A stretch of 64,000 bases of DNA from Enterobacter sp. RHBSTW-00175 (lineage in GTDB: Bacteria > Pseudomonadota > Gammaproteobacteria > Enterobacterales > Enterobacteriaceae). The stretch lies in NCBI RefSeq assembly GCF_013927005.1, contig NZ_CP055930.1:4774001-4838000 (forward strand), given 5' to 3'. Of this stretch, positions 8,749-18,499 are shown piece by piece. The notes beneath the pieces were generated by a model. It did no database searches and had not been told where the DNA came from. It saw nothing but the letters and a program-made list of their open reading frames with translations. A program made the translations under genes and the position numbers. Positions within the stretch are counted from its first letter, which is position 1. Every line of letters starts with the position of its first letter.

Positions 8749-8770
8749 AATGTTATAATATAACATTCTC
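8747..8770. promoter_or_regulatory. Zur box of zinT
   Basis: A near-perfect palindrome starts with GAAATGTTAT at 8747, has AATGTTAT and ATAACATT as its arms, and runs to 8770. It matches the Zur operator of zinc-repressed enterobacterial genes. A TATAAT (8754-8759) lies inside it, so bound Zur would cover the likely -10. It starts within the urtE stop codon. Confidence 0.85.
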
Positions 8771-8800
8771 ATTCTTATAAAACGGAGTGAGGGTATTGTT

Positions 8801-9442
8801 TTGTCTGCACATATTGGAAAATTTGCGATGACTCTGGGGGCGCTGCTGGTCAGTGGCCAGCTTTTTGCTCATTCACACGGTCACCAGATGACGGAAGCCG
8901 AACAGAAGGCGGCGAACGGCGTTTTTGCTGACAAAGATGTGAAGGACCGAAAATTGTCCGACTGGGACGGCGTCTGGCAATCTGTCTATCCGTTCCTGCT
9001 GGACGGTTCGCTGGATCCGGTCTTTAAACAGAAAGCCGCAAAGGATAAAAGCAAAACGTTCGACCAGGTCAAAGCGTATTACCGCACGGGCTACGCCACG
9101 GATGTCGACAGCATTGGCATTGAAAATAACGTCATGGAATTCCACACAGGCAGAGAGGTCAGTAGCTGTCACTACGATTACAGCGGCTACAAGATCCTGA
9201 CTTACGCATCAGGCAAGAAAGGCGTTCGCTATCTGTTTGAGTGTAAGGATGCCAGCAGCGGCGCGCCGAAGTTTGTGCAGTTCAGCGACCACATCATCGG
9301 GCCAAAAGCGTCCTCGCATTTCCATATCTTTATGGGCAACACCTCCCACGAGGCGCTGCTTAAAGAGATGGATAACTGGCCAACCTATTATCCTAACGAG
9401 ATGTACAAAGATCAGGTGGTCGACGAGATGTTGCACCACTAG
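8801..9442 (+). CDS. zinT: Periplasmic metal-binding protein ZinT
   Basis: ZinT is a zinc- (and cadmium-) binding periplasmic protein that helps ZnuABC under zinc shortage. The 213-residue sequence aligns throughout with E. coli ZinT: a signal peptide, a His-rich mature N-terminus (HSHGHQ), [18 protein letters not shown], and the conserved metal-site region [10 protein letters not shown] near the C-terminus. The start is TTG, with GAGG eight bases upstream; the next ATG would cut into the signal peptide. The Zur box directly upstream indicates zinc repression. Confidence 0.95.
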   Translation: MSAHIGKFAMTLGALLVSGQLFAHSHGHQMTEAEQKAANGVFADKDVKDRKLSDWDGVWQSVYPFLLDGSLDPVFKQKAAKDKSKTFDQVKAYYRTGYATDVDSIGIENNVMEFHTGREVSSCHYDYSGYKILTYASGKKGVRYLFECKDASSGAPKFVQFSDHIIGPKASSHFHIFMGNTSHEALLKEMDNWPTYYPNEMYKDQVVDEMLHH

Positions 9443-9453
9443 AATTTGCTGTT

Positions 9454-9487
9454 GCCGGGTGGCGGCTACGCCTTACCCGGCCTACAG
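9454..9487. repeat. REP element between zinT and ydeE
   Basis: GCCGGGTGGCGGCTACGCC followed by TTACCCGGCCTACAG is a typical enterobacterial REP palindrome, with arms GCCGGGT and ACCCGGC. It lies between the convergent zinT and ydeE genes and includes the ydeE stop codon, so the last residues of YdeE are REP-encoded. Confidence 0.85.
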
Positions 9488-10671
9488 GCTAACACGCTAG
9501 CGCCACTTTTCACGCTCATCCCGCGCAGGATCATCAGCCAGGCCACCACAATCGCCGCCATCATAATGGCAAACAATGACCAGTGCGGCAGATGGCTCAG
9601 GATGATACCGGTGATCATCGGGTTTGCCGCCGCGCCGAGCCAGCCCAGTGCCTGAGCCGAGAAATAGCTCGCTTTCATCCCCGGCGGGGCAATGTTATCA
9701 ATGAGCATGTATTCACCCGGCGCATAAATAATTTCACCCAGCGTAAAGACCCCTGCGGCGATCCCCCAGTAGATAAGGTTATCGCCAGAGAACATAAACC
9801 CACCCAAGCCGAGAACAAAAAAGAGCGTGCCAACTGCCATTAACGGGCGGATGTTTGCAGCAGTCAGCTTGCGCCCGATGGCATATTGCAGCGTCACCAC
9901 CACGGCGGCGTTTACCGGTAACACCACCGCAACCACATTCTGCGCAAAATCGCTGTCGGCGTTAGCGGCCAGCACGTACTGGGAAATACAGGTGGCGAAT
10001 GAACCACCCACGTAGGAGGCGAGCAGGCCGGAAAGCGTATACCACATCAGCGTCCGGTCTTTCAGCAGGATCGAGGGTTGCCACGGGGTGGTCACCTGCG
10101 ATGTGTCAGACGCAATGCTTTTCTGGACGTAAAACTGAATAAAGACCAGCGGCAGCGCGGCGCAAACCGCGGCCAGCCAGAACGGCAGTTGCAGGCTGTA
10201 CATCACAAGCCAGGTGCCAATCGGCGGCCCGATAGTCCAGCCGATGTTGAGAAAACTGTAGTTCAGCGAGAACACGCGGGCCTTTTCGCTCGATGTCAGC
10301 ACATCGGCAAACCAGGCTTTCAGTACCGTCGAAAATACAGAGTAGGCGCAGTTGATAAGCGAGAAGAACAGCACCACCAGGGTAACATTATCCACCAGCG
10401 GGATCGCCACAAAGCCCACAATAAAGGCCGTAATGGAGATCAACATATAGCGTTTCTTATCGAATTTATCCGCCAGAATGCCAAATCCCATGCTGAACAC
10501 CACGCCGATAGTCAGCGCCACGGTCAGTGCATAACCGATATTCTCTACGCTCATGTTATACATGCGCGTCAGATAGATGGTCATAAACGGCAGTGTTGCC
10601 CCGCGACCGATGGTTAATAACAATGATGATGCCAGCAGCGCTGTGGTTGAGCGCCTGAGAGATGGTTTCAT
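9466..10671 (-). CDS. ydeE: Efflux MFS transporter YdeE
   Basis: This is a twelve-helix major facilitator superfamily exporter; E. coli YdeE exports dipeptides. The protein aligns with it from the start (SLRRSTTALLASSLLLTIG, GILADKFDKKRYML, GEIIYAPGEYMLID). I start at ATG 10671, matching the E. coli N-terminus with AGGA close upstream; an ATG at 10686 is also in frame. The C-terminal end (about ACRPGKA) is encoded by the REP element and differs from E. coli. The gene is divergent from eamA, as in E. coli. Confidence 0.9.
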   Translation of the reverse strand: MKPSLRRSTTALLASSLLLTIGRGATLPFMTIYLTRMYNMSVENIGYALTVALTIGVVFSMGFGILADKFDKKRYMLISITAFIVGFVAIPLVDNVTLVVLFFSLINCAYSVFSTVLKAWFADVLTSSEKARVFSLNYSFLNIGWTIGPPIGTWLVMYSLQLPFWLAAVCAALPLVFIQFYVQKSIASDTSQVTTPWQPSILLKDRTLMWYTLSGLLASYVGGSFATCISQYVLAANADSDFAQNVVAVVLPVNAAVVVTLQYAIGRKLTAANIRPLMAVGTLFFVLGLGGFMFSGDNLIYWGIAAGVFTLGEIIYAPGEYMLIDNIAPPGMKASYFSAQALGWLGAAANPMITGIILSHLPHWSLFAIMMAAIVVAWLMILRGMSVKSGASVLACRPGKA

Positions 10672-10862
10672 ATTCCTGTCCGACATTAGCTTATGATTTA
10701 TTGTTGTGTCTTATCAGGATTATCACGCCATAAGGGGCTTGTATAGCACCTAATTTATCCGTAAGTGCTTCCACTGACTGCCAGAATTAATGATCTTTTC
10801 CTCTGTGCTTTTTTTCGTTACCTTGAATCTGTTTACAAAAATTTAATAATCAGGGGCAGGGT

Positions 10863-11762
10863 ATGACGCGTAAAGACGGGCTACTGGCGTTGCTGGTAGT
10901 CGTAGTGTGGGGGCTCAATTTCGTTGTAATCAAAGTCGGTTTGCACAACATGCCGCCATTAATGCTGGCGGGGTTGCGCTTTCTGCTGGTGGCCTTCCCG
11001 GCAATCTTCTTTGTTGCCCGTCCTAAAATCCCGTTCACCTTGTTGCTGGGTTACGGCCTGACCATCAGCTTTGGTCAGTTCGCCTTTCTGTTCTGCGCCA
11101 TCAAATTTGGGATGCCCGCCGGGCTGGCGTCACTGGTACTTCAGGCGCAGGCTTTCTTCACCATTATTCTGGGTGCCTTTGTCTTTGGCGAACGCTTGCA
11201 GGCCAAACAGCTGGCGGGGATTACCCTTGCTGTGTTTGGCGTTCTGGTGCTGGTTGAGGCCAGCCTGAACGGGCAACATGTGGCGTTGCTTGGTTTTATG
11301 CTGACCCTGGCGGCGGGGCTGAGTTGGGCCTGCGGTAATATTTTTAACAAACTGATTATGCAGCACGAAGCACGCCCACCGGTGATGTCGCTGGTGGTCT
11401 GGAGTGCGCTGATCCCTGTCGTTCCGTTTATGGTGGTATCAGCTATTCTTGATGGCCCGACCGTCATGCTCGATAGCCTGATGAATATCGACCTGACCAC
11501 GATTTTGTCGCTGGTCTACCTGGCCTTTGTGGCAACCATCATTGGCTACGGTATTTGGGGATCACTCCTGGGCCGCTATGAAACCTGGCGTGTGGCGCCG
11601 CTCTCTTTGCTGGTTCCGGTGGTTGGTATTGCCAGTGCCGCAGTATTGCTGGGGGAGAAACTCAGTGCGTTACAGCTGCTTGGCGCGGTGCTGATTATGG
11701 CCGGGCTGTATATCAACGTGTTTGGCTTGCGCTTGCGTCGGGTGACGCGGGTGAGAAGTTAA
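10863..11762 (+). CDS. eamA: O-acetylserine/cysteine exporter EamA
   Basis: This is an inner-membrane exporter of the drug/metabolite transporter family (299 residues, ten predicted helices in two EamA repeats). In E. coli EamA exports cysteine-pathway metabolites. Characteristic stretches are VVVWGLNFVVIKVGLHNMPP at the N-terminus, LVLQAQAFFTIILGAFVFGE at the end of repeat 1 and VPVVGIASAAVLLGEKLS in repeat 2. Position between ydeE and marB is exactly as in E. coli. Confidence 0.95.
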   Translation: MTRKDGLLALLVVVVWGLNFVVIKVGLHNMPPLMLAGLRFLLVAFPAIFFVARPKIPFTLLLGYGLTISFGQFAFLFCAIKFGMPAGLASLVLQAQAFFTIILGAFVFGERLQAKQLAGITLAVFGVLVLVEASLNGQHVALLGFMLTLAAGLSWACGNIFNKLIMQHEARPPVMSLVVWSALIPVVPFMVVSAILDGPTVMLDSLMNIDLTTILSLVYLAFVATIIGYGIWGSLLGRYETWRVAPLSLLVPVVGIASAAVLLGEKLSALQLLGAVLIMAGLYINVFGLRLRRVTRVRS

Positions 11763-11766
11763 CGCT

Positions 11767-11795
11767 AAAAAAAGCCCCGCATCAGCGGGGCAAAA
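11767..11795 (-). terminator. Terminator of marRAB
   Basis: GCCCCGC and GCGGGGC form a 7-bp stem with a 4-base loop. Read on the minus strand it is followed by seven T residues. It directly follows the marB stop; as a symmetric hairpin it may also slow eamA readthrough. Confidence 0.85.
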
Positions 11796-11799
11796 CGAA

Positions 11800-12018
11800 T
11801 CAGTGGTCGCGCTGGTTGTAATACGGCACGCCTAATTCGTCGGATTTGTCGCTACCAGCACCCATATGGTTGAAATCAAAAGGTGACTGGTTATTGGCAG
11901 AGGGCATGAACATCGCATTGCGATTATTCTGCTGAGCTGCTTGTGGGGTTTGCTCCGCGAAGGTCTGGCTGGAGACAAGCACCAGCAAGGCGAGGGCGGC
12001 GGAGACGGTGAATTTCAT
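11800..12018 (-). CDS. marB: MarB
   Basis: This is a small (72 residue) exported protein, third gene of marRAB. It has a clear signal peptide (MKFTVSAALALLVLVSSQTFA) and the MarB-typical mature region with MFMPSANNQSPFDFNHMG and GVPYYNQRDH. In E. coli, MarB is periplasmic and lowers marA transcription by an unknown route. The gene starts 45 bases after the marA stop and is followed by the operon terminator. Confidence 0.92.
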   Translation of the reverse strand: MKFTVSAALALLVLVSSQTFAEQTPQAAQQNNRNAMFMPSANNQSPFDFNHMGAGSDKSDELGVPYYNQRDH

Positions 12019-12063
12019 GATTTCCTCGGTTACGTCTTAAAGGCGATGGTTAGCTTTATTCAT

Positions 12064-12444
12064 TCAGCTGCAATGTTTCAGCGGATACAGGTACCGGGAT
12101 TCACCCGGCATACTGGTGATTCGATACTTATGAGGCGGCACGTCGAAGTAGTTCTTAAACGTACGCGTTAAGGTCTGTTGCGATTCAAACCCATACCGCT
12201 CCGCCAGATAAAGGATCGGTTCATTGCTTTCTTTGAGCTTCTGGGCAATTTCCGTCAGCTTGCGGCTGCGAATGTATTGTCCTAATGAATGACCGGTCTC
12301 TTTTTTAAACATCCGTTGCAGGTGCCATTTTGAGTAACCTGAACGCTCTGACACTTTTTCAAGGGAGAGCGGTGATTCCAGGTTATCTTCGATCCAGTCC
12401 AAAATGCTATGAATGGTGATAGCGTCAGTATTGCGTCTGGACAT
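12064..12444 (-). CDS. marA: Multiple antibiotic resistance activator MarA
   Basis: This is an AraC/XylS-family activator made of two helix-turn-helix motifs without an effector domain. MarA turns on micF, acrAB, tolC and other efflux and stress genes and its own operon. The protein is nearly identical to E. coli MarA ([20 protein letters not shown], recognition helices in [10 protein letters not shown] and [13 protein letters not shown]); it diverges only at the very C-terminus. I place the start at the second ATG (MSRRN), seven bases after GAGG; the ATG six bases earlier is too close to that site. The frame stays open upstream into marR but that extension is not MarA. Confidence 0.95.
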   Translation of the reverse strand: MSRRNTDAITIHSILDWIEDNLESPLSLEKVSERSGYSKWHLQRMFKKETGHSLGQYIRSRKLTEIAQKLKESNEPILYLAERYGFESQQTLTRTFKNYFDVPPHKYRITSMPGESRYLYPLKHCS

Positions 12445-12463
12445 CGTCATACCTCTTTCTGTA

Positions 12464-12898
12464 TTACGGCAGTATTTTCTTAAGCAAGTGCTCAAGCGTT
12501 GCCACTTCATCCGCCGTTAAGTTTTTTGTTAGTTCCTGGTGCGTTGTTTGTCCTACTAATTGATGACATTGCTCACACATCGCCGCGCCGTCGCTGGTCA
12601 GTTTCACCAGTACGCCGCGTTTGTCATTCGGGTTAGGGCTTCGTTCTATCCATCCTTTGCAGACGAGTCGATCCAGCATTCGAGTCAGGGCACCGAGATC
12701 TACAGAGAGCACCTTTTTCAGCTCTACCGGCGTGATACACACTTCGCAGCGAATGGAACACAGCACTTTGAACTGCGTTGCGGTGATATCCAGCGGAGAC
12801 AGGTATTCATTAAGCAGGCGATCTTTTTTCTGATTAACCATATGAATAAGGCGACCCAGCGGAATAATTTCGTTAAAGAGATCACTGGTGCTTTTCAC
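12464..12898 (-). CDS. marR: Multiple antibiotic resistance repressor MarR
   Basis: This is the 144-residue winged-helix repressor of marRAB, released by phenolic ligands or by copper-driven oxidation in E. coli. It is full length and close to E. coli MarR, with the DNA-binding segment [18 protein letters not shown] and the wing [12 protein letters not shown]. The redox-sensitive cysteine of RLVCKGW is kept. No truncation or stop is seen, so there is no sign of a constitutive mar mutant. The start is GTG, as in E. coli. marA follows after 19 bases. Confidence 0.95.
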   Translation of the reverse strand: MKSTSDLFNEIIPLGRLIHMVNQKKDRLLNEYLSPLDITATQFKVLCSIRCEVCITPVELKKVLSVDLGALTRMLDRLVCKGWIERSPNPNDKRGVLVKLTSDGAAMCEQCHQLVGQTTHQELTKNLTADEVATLEHLLKKILP

Positions 12899-12903
12899 AA
12901 TGG

Positions 12904-12991
12904 TTGCCCTGGCAAGTAGTTAGTCACGGCAGATATTATTGCTCAGGCAAGTATAAGTCAACTGAATGAATTAGCCGATGCCACGAATTGC
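12904..12991 (-). promoter_or_regulatory. marO: mar promoter, two MarR sites and marbox
   Basis: Read on the minus strand there is a marbox GCAATTCGTGGCATCG (12976-12991), a -35 TTGACT (12956-12961), a 17-base spacer and a -10 TAATAT (12933-12938). MarR site I (TTGCCTGAGCAA, 12939-12950) fills most of the spacer. MarR site II (TTGCCAGGGCAA, 12904-12915) lies just before the marR start. The arrangement copies E. coli marO, so autorepression by MarR and activation by MarA, SoxS and Rob are expected. Confidence 0.9.
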
Positions 12992-13152
12992 TAAAACGAT
13001 TCATGGACTCTTTTTGCGGCTTTCAAATCATAAACATAACGAGTAGTTATGATTCAGCAGCGAAAATAATCCTTACGTTGTGACCATGGCTGAAATGTGC
13101 AATTTCACCCTATAATTGCGGTGTTGAATATGGATAAGGACAACGACGCACT

Positions 13153-13818
13153 ATGTTGGATTTGATTAAAGCAATTAGTCTTGGGCTGGTGGTCTTGCTG
13201 CCGCTGGCTAACCCGTTGACGACGGTTGCGCTGTTTTTAGGGCTGGCAGGGAATATGAACAGTGCAGAGCGCAATCATCAGTCGATGATGGCCTCTGTAT
13301 ATGTTTTTGCGATCATGATGGTTGCGTATTACGCCGGACAGCTGGTGATGAACACCTTCGGGATCTCGATTCCGGGTCTGCGTATTGCGGGTGGGCTGAT
13401 TGTTGCGTTTATCGGTTTTCGGATGCTGTTCCCGGCGCAAAAAGCGCATGAGTCGCCGGAAGCAAAAAGCAAATCCGAAGAGCTGGAAACTGAGCCTTCC
13501 GCCAACATTGCTTTCGTCCCTTTAGCGATGCCAAGCACCGCAGGGCCAGGGACGATAGCCATGATAATCAGTTCTGCCTCAACGGTGCGTGACGGCGCTA
13601 CTTTCCCGGACTGGGTTATCACGGTGGCACCGCCAATCATCTTTGCGCTTATCGGGATTATTGTGTGGGGCTCTTTGCGCAGTTCTGGCGCGATTATGCG
13701 TTGGGTGGGCAAGGGCGGTATTGAAGCTATCTCTCGTCTGATGGGCTTCTTGCTGGTCTGTATGGGCGTGCAGTTTATTATTAACGGCGTGCTCGAAATT
13801 ATTAAGACCTACCATTAA
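13153..13818 (+). CDS. marC: MarC family membrane protein
   Basis: This is an inner-membrane protein of 221 residues with about six helices, family UPF0056/MarC. It matches E. coli MarC ([20 protein letters not shown], then [20 protein letters not shown]). It lies divergent from marRAB across marO. Despite its name, MarC has been shown in E. coli not to take part in mar-type resistance; its activity is unknown. A TATAAT at 13111-13116 is a likely -10. Confidence 0.93.
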   Translation: MLDLIKAISLGLVVLLPLANPLTTVALFLGLAGNMNSAERNHQSMMASVYVFAIMMVAYYAGQLVMNTFGISIPGLRIAGGLIVAFIGFRMLFPAQKAHESPEAKSKSEELETEPSANIAFVPLAMPSTAGPGTIAMIISSASTVRDGATFPDWVITVAPPIIFALIGIIVWGSLRSSGAIMRWVGKGGIEAISRLMGFLLVCMGVQFIINGVLEIIKTYH

Positions 13819-13822
13819 AAAC

Positions 13823-13855
13823 GATGCCGGGTGGCGCTGTCGCTTACCCGGCATC
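13823..13855. repeat. REP element between marC and sotB
   Basis: GATGCCGGGT (13823-13832) and ACCCGGCATC (13846-13855) are perfect arms of a REP-type palindrome with a 13-base centre, sitting between the convergent marC and sotB genes. Confidence 0.85.
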
Positions 13856-13860
13856 AATCA

Positions 13861-15057
13861 CTAACCGTGATGCGCCTGTTCTTCCATCGCCACTGGCCAT
13901 TTACGGAAAATCAGAACCGACCAGATAAACGCCGCCAGCGCCGGGATTGCGCCAATATAGCCAATCGACGCCATCGAAAAGTGCAGGCTTATCTGATTGC
14001 CTACCAGCGCACCCGCGCCAATCCCAATGTTAAATATCCCGGAGAACAGCGCCATTGCCACGTCGGTAGCGTCGGGTGCAAGCGCCAGAACTTTGACCTG
14101 CATTCCCAGGCCAATAATCATGATTGCCACGCCCCAGAAAATGCTCAGCACGGCAAGATGCATTTCACTGTCTGCTGCAGGCATAAGCAGAAGCAGGCAC
14201 GCCAGCAGCATGCCAATGGCGCTGCTCACCAGCAGCGACGCGTGCTGATTACCCAGTTTCCCGAACAGTACGCTGCCGATGATGCCCGCGCCACCCAGGA
14301 TCAGCAGTAGCACGGTGGCAAAGTTCGCACTAAATCCGGCCACGGTCTGCACAAACGGCTCTATATAGCTGTAGGCCGTATAGTGCGCTGTAACCACCAC
14401 CACGGTGAGCAGATAGATACTCATCAGCGCAGGACGTCGGAACAGCAGCGGCAGGCTTTTCAGTGAACCCGAGTGTTCGCTTGGCATTTTTGGCAGCAGT
14501 TTGATCAGGCACAGCAGCGTAACCAGGGCTCCCACGCCAATGGCGAAGAAGGTGGTACGCCAGCCAAAGTATTGCCCCACCACGCGACCAATCGGCAAGC
14601 CTAAAACCATCGCCAGCGCTGTGCCGGTTGCAATCAAGCTTAAGGCCTGGGCGCGTTTACCGGCAGGGGCGAGTCGAATGGCTAATGAGGCGGTGATTGA
14701 CCAGAAGACCGCGTGGGCAAAGGCAATCCCGATGCGGCTTATCACCAGCACGGTAAAGTTCCAGGCCATAAACGACAGCACATGGCTGGCGATAAATAAG
14801 GCGAACAGCCCAATCAGCAGTTTGCGCCGCTCCATCTGGCTGGTCAGCAGCATAAACGGCAGCGACATCATACCGACAACCCAGGCGTAAATGGTCAGCA
14901 TGATGCCAACCTGAGCAGTTTCCATCCGGAAACTCTCAGCGATGTCGGACAACAGCCCAACGGGGACAAATTCAGTGGTATTGAAGATAAACGCTGCAAT
15001 GGCAAGCGTGACCACACGTAGCCAAGCAACCTTGCGGGAAACCGTGTTTGTTGTCAT
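13861..15057 (-). CDS. sotB: Sugar efflux transporter SotB
   Basis: This is a twelve-helix MFS exporter of 398 residues; E. coli SotB (YdeA) exports arabinose and IPTG. Recognisable stretches are [40 protein letters not shown] and [20 protein letters not shown], the last being the motif C-like helix of drug:proton antiporters. The C-terminal end is short and hydrophilic (EEQAHHG). Location and orientation next to marC are as in E. coli. Confidence 0.93.
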   Translation of the reverse strand: MTTNTVSRKVAWLRVVTLAIAAFIFNTTEFVPVGLLSDIAESFRMETAQVGIMLTIYAWVVGMMSLPFMLLTSQMERRKLLIGLFALFIASHVLSFMAWNFTVLVISRIGIAFAHAVFWSITASLAIRLAPAGKRAQALSLIATGTALAMVLGLPIGRVVGQYFGWRTTFFAIGVGALVTLLCLIKLLPKMPSEHSGSLKSLPLLFRRPALMSIYLLTVVVVTAHYTAYSYIEPFVQTVAGFSANFATVLLLILGGAGIIGSVLFGKLGNQHASLLVSSAIGMLLACLLLLMPAADSEMHLAVLSIFWGVAIMIIGLGMQVKVLALAPDATDVAMALFSGIFNIGIGAGALVGNQISLHFSMASIGYIGAIPALAAFIWSVLIFRKWPVAMEEQAHHG

Positions 15058-15232
15058 AGGGATGTCTTGATCCGTTGCCTGGAGGATGTGACGGGGATCT
15101 TAAAGCGTGAAACGGCTAAAACTCAATCATTATGTGATTCAGATCTCAAAATTTACCTTGTGACAGCGGTAGCGAAGGCGGGTGTTTTCCTTGAATATAA
15201 AGAACAGCACAACAAAAACAGGGGGGAAGACA

Positions 15233-16021
15233 ATGCAGGAGATTGATTTTTATCTGGTTGATGCGTTCAGCGATACCGCGTTTGGGGGTAATCCGGCAGC
15301 AGTCTGCCCGTTAAAGGAGTGGCTGCCGGATGAGACATTACTCAGGATGGCGCAGCAGCATAACCAGTCAGAAACCGCGTTTTTTGTGTGCAGCAAGGGC
15401 GGCATCGAACTTCGCTGGTTCACCACGGTAACGGAGGTCAATCTCTGCGGTCATGCAACGCTCGCCAGTGCTTATGTATTGTTTAACGAACTGGGTTACC
15501 CCGATTCACGCATTCATTTCGACACCGCCTCAGGCCGGTTGACCGTCAGCCGCGAGGGTGGCTGGATGACGCTGGATTTCCCGGCCTGCCTAACCCAGGT
15601 ACAAATCCCGCCGCCAGAGTTGCTTTCAGCGCTTGGGATAAGCCACTATGTTGAAGCCCGCAAAGGCCGGGCCTGGGTCATTGTGCTGGAAAATCAGCAG
15701 CAGGTGGAAGCGGTCACGCCGAATATCTCAGCGATGACGCCCGGTGAACATAAGGTGGCCGTTACCGCGCGCGGCAACGGTGATTACGATTTTGTCAGCC
15801 GCTTTTTCTCGCCGGGCGTTGCCGTCTGGGAAGATCCGGTCACTGGCTCATCGCACACCATGCTTATCCCATACTGGAGTGAGAAACTGGGGAAATCCAC
15901 GCTGTTCGCACGCCAGGTATCAGCCCGCGGCGGTGATGTCCGCTGTGCACTGAACGGGCAACGCGTACTGATGAGCGGCAAGGCGTCGCTCTATCTGAAA
16001 GGCACGGTATTTTTGCGCTAA
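15233..16021 (+). CDS. PhzF family isomerase, first copy
   Basis: This is a PhzF/DapF-fold protein of 262 residues with the two pseudo-symmetric lobes of the family. The catalytic glutamate lies in HNQSETAFFV near residue 46; LCGHATLASAYVL and EDPVTGSSHTMLIPYW are the two conserved ligand-binding loops. The reaction is unknown; family members are isomerases or epimerases and no phenazine genes are present. I start at MQEIDF, preceded by GGGGGAAG; an upstream ATG at 15182 is in frame but lies outside the family. A closely related gene follows 27 bases later. Confidence 0.85.
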   Translation: MQEIDFYLVDAFSDTAFGGNPAAVCPLKEWLPDETLLRMAQQHNQSETAFFVCSKGGIELRWFTTVTEVNLCGHATLASAYVLFNELGYPDSRIHFDTASGRLTVSREGGWMTLDFPACLTQVQIPPPELLSALGISHYVEARKGRAWVIVLENQQQVEAVTPNISAMTPGEHKVAVTARGNGDYDFVSRFFSPGVAVWEDPVTGSSHTMLIPYWSEKLGKSTLFARQVSARGGDVRCALNGQRVLMSGKASLYLKGTVFLR

Positions 16022-16048
16022 AAACATATAACAACAGGGGAAGAGACA

Positions 16049-16840
16049 ATGCAGGAAATCGATTTTTATCTGGTAGATGCCTTTAGCGACACCTCCTTTG
16101 GCGGAAACGCAGCAGCCGTTTGCCCGCTTGAAACGTGGTTGCCGGACGAAACGCTGCTCAAAATGGCGCAACAACACAACCAGTCGGAAACCGCGTTCTT
16201 TGTGCACACGGATGATGGATTTGAGCTGCGCTGGTTCACCACGCTGGATGAGATCGACCTCTGTGGACACGCCACGCTGGCCGCCTCCCATGTCATTTTT
16301 GAATATCTCAACTATCCGCATACAGAAATTAAATTCTCCACTCGTTTTGTTGGCAACCTGACGGTAAAACGTCACGGTGACTGGCTGACACTGAACTTCC
16401 TGGCGTGGTCAACGGAGGTGGTAGATAATCCGCCAGCGTTACTCTTCAGCGCCCTGGGCATCAGCAGTGCCAAAGAGGTGCGTGTCGGGCGTGATTATAT
16501 GGTGGTGCTGGAAAACCAGCAGCAGGTGGAAGCCGTGACGCCAGATATCTCGGCGATGATCCCGCTGGATAAAATGGTCTGCATCACCGCGCCGGGTGAC
16601 CAGTACGATTTTGTCAGCCGCTTCTTCTGCCCGGGAGAAGGGGTGCCGGAAGATCCGGTGACCGGGTCAGCGCACAGCATGTTGATCCCGTACTGGAGCG
16701 AGAAGCTGGGCAAAACCCAGTTAAACGCCCGCCAGGTATCCCGGCGGGGCGGGGATTTGCGCTGCGAATTGCAGGGCGATCGTGTGTTGATTGGCGGACA
16801 AGCCACACTGTATCTGAAAGGCCGTATTTATCTGCGTTAA
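16049..16840 (+). CDS. PhzF family isomerase, second copy
   Basis: This is a tandem paralogue of the preceding gene (263 residues). The first 20 residues differ at one position and the same catalytic loop SETAFFV, LCGHATLAA and EDPVTGSAHSMLIPYW are kept, while the region around residues 95-165 has diverged. The ribosome site is GGGGAAG. The pair arose by local duplication and may form a heterodimer or handle related substrates; both copies look intact. Confidence 0.85.
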   Translation: MQEIDFYLVDAFSDTSFGGNAAAVCPLETWLPDETLLKMAQQHNQSETAFFVHTDDGFELRWFTTLDEIDLCGHATLAASHVIFEYLNYPHTEIKFSTRFVGNLTVKRHGDWLTLNFLAWSTEVVDNPPALLFSALGISSAKEVRVGRDYMVVLENQQQVEAVTPDISAMIPLDKMVCITAPGDQYDFVSRFFCPGEGVPEDPVTGSAHSMLIPYWSEKLGKTQLNARQVSRRGGDLRCELQGDRVLIGGQATLYLKGRIYLR

Positions 16841-16876
16841 CTGAGTGATGCTCCGCCCGTCATCCCTGTGTTCTGG

Positions 16877-17821
16877 TCAGGGCAGGCGGGCGATATTGTT
16901 TTTAATCACCTCAACAGAGTGGCGGAATTTGGCCTGTTCTTCTTCTGCCAGCTGCAATTCAATAATCTGCTGTACGCCGCCCTGTGCCAGTACCGCAGGC
17001 ACACCAATCGCCACTCCGTCTACGCCGTATTCACCATCCAGAACGCAGGAGATCGCCAGCGCACGGTGACTGCCGGTAAAAATGTTGCGGCAAATCTCGG
17101 CAATGGTTCCGGCGATCCCGTATTCCGTGCAGCCCTTACGATTGTAAATCTCAAACCCAAGTTTGCGGACTTTTTCCGCCAGTTGCTCTTTGTCGAGCAC
17201 TTTCCCGGTGTGGCGCTGATAGACCCCGGCAATGGGGGAGCCGTAAACCGATGAGTGAGACCAGACCGGGAACTGGGTATCCCCATGCTCACCCAGAATA
17301 AAGGCATCGATACTTTGCGCGCCGATATCCAGCTCCTGCGCCAGCGTGCGGCGAAGACGGGTGGTATCCAGCCACACGCCGGTGCCGATCACCTGGTTGC
17401 GCGGTAGGCCAGAGAGCTGCCACACCTGCCAGGTAATGATGTCGCACGGGTTGGTGGCTATCAGGAAAATGCCCTTAAAGCCGTTGTCCATCATCTGCGG
17501 GACAATGCTTTTGACTATACGCGCGGTATTGTTCAGTTCATCAAGACGGGATTGCCCGGGCTGTAACGCACCGCCCGAAACGGTGATCACCGCGATATCG
17601 ACATCGGCGCACTCGCTGGCATCACGGGTTGAGATAGTCATCATCCCCGGCATATAGGCTGCCGCATCGCTAAGATCCTGTGCATGGCCCTGGGCACGCT
17701 CGCGGTTTAAGTCGACCAGAATCAGCTCTTCACAAATGTTCTGGTTGAGCAGGGCATAGGCGGCAGAGGCGCCAACGTTACCTGCACCAATAATCATCAC
17801 TTTACGGGCTTTGGTGTTCAT
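16877..17821 (-). CDS. L-lactate dehydrogenase (LDH/MDH superfamily)
   Basis: This is a 314-residue NAD-dependent 2-hydroxyacid dehydrogenase of the lactate/malate family. It has the Rossmann motif IIGAGNVGASAAYALLNQ near residue 10, the substrate-binding ATNPCDIITW and the catalytic-histidine motif ILGEHGDTQFPVWSHSSV. GQSRLDELNNT in the mobile loop (Gln at the position that separates lactate from malate enzymes) favours lactate/pyruvate as substrate. E. coli has no gene of this type at this place. It stands alone, convergent with the PhzF pair. Confidence 0.85.
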   Translation of the reverse strand: MNTKARKVMIIGAGNVGASAAYALLNQNICEELILVDLNRERAQGHAQDLSDAAAYMPGMMTISTRDASECADVDIAVITVSGGALQPGQSRLDELNNTARIVKSIVPQMMDNGFKGIFLIATNPCDIITWQVWQLSGLPRNQVIGTGVWLDTTRLRRTLAQELDIGAQSIDAFILGEHGDTQFPVWSHSSVYGSPIAGVYQRHTGKVLDKEQLAEKVRKLGFEIYNRKGCTEYGIAGTIAEICRNIFTGSHRALAISCVLDGEYGVDGVAIGVPAVLAQGGVQQIIELQLAEEEQAKFRHSVEVIKNNIARLP

Positions 17822-17995
17822 TCGTTTTCCATTGTGATTTAACGGCTTCTGCGCACAAAATTACTGCCGGATGGAACGGCGTGCAACAGGTGAAGAGACG
17901 CATAAGTTAATCCTATGAAGCACCCTTAAGTGGCTGGGCTATTTTGAAATAAAGATGAAATAAAAAGATAAGGATCCGGCGGTAATGACTCCAAC

Positions 17996-18499
17996 TTATT
18001 GATAGTGTTTTATGTTCAGATAATGCCCGATGACTTTGTCATGCAGCTCCACCGATTTTGAGAACGACAGCGACTTCCGTCCCAGCCGTGCCAGGTGCTG
18101 CCTCAGATTCAGGTTATGCCGCTCAATTCGCTGCGTATATCGCTTGCTGATTACGTGCAGCTTTCCCTTCAGGCGGGATTCATACAGCGGCCAGCCATCC
18201 GTCATCCATATCACCACGTCAAAGGGTGACAGCAGGCTCATAAGACGCCCCAGCGTCGCCATAGTGCGTTCACCGAATACGTGCGCAACAACCGTCTTCC
18301 GGAGCCTGTCATACGCGTAAAACAGCCAGCGCTGGCGCGATTTAGCCCCGACGTATCCCCACTGTTCGTCCATTTCCGCGCAGACGATGACGTCACTGCC
18401 CGGCTGTATGCGCGAGGTTACCGACTGCGGCCTGAGTTTTTTAAATGGCGGAAAATCGTGTTGAGGCCAACGCCCATAATGCGGGCGGTTGCCCGGCAT
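17996..18499 (-). CDS. insB: IS1 InsB
   Basis: This is the catalytic frame of IS1, 167 residues. It carries the DDE-type catalytic region ([12 protein letters not shown] and [13 protein letters not shown]). It is normally made as the InsAB' fusion by a -1 ribosomal frameshift at the A-rich run near the end of insA, which is present at the overlap (TTTTTTAAA on the plus strand near 18437). The sequence is full length. Confidence 0.95.
   Translation of the reverse strand: MPGNRPHYGRWPQHDFPPFKKLRPQSVTSRIQPGSDVIVCAEMDEQWGYVGAKSRQRWLFYAYDRLRKTVVAHVFGERTMATLGRLMSLLSPFDVVIWMTDGWPLYESRLKGKLHVISKRYTQRIERHNLNLRQHLARLGRKSLSFSKSVELHDKVIGHYLNIKHYQ

Noticed and set aside
12445..12510. Longer MarA frame reaching into marR
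   Set aside because: Known MarA proteins begin at MSRRN (or MTMSRRN), and the upstream codons lie in marR.
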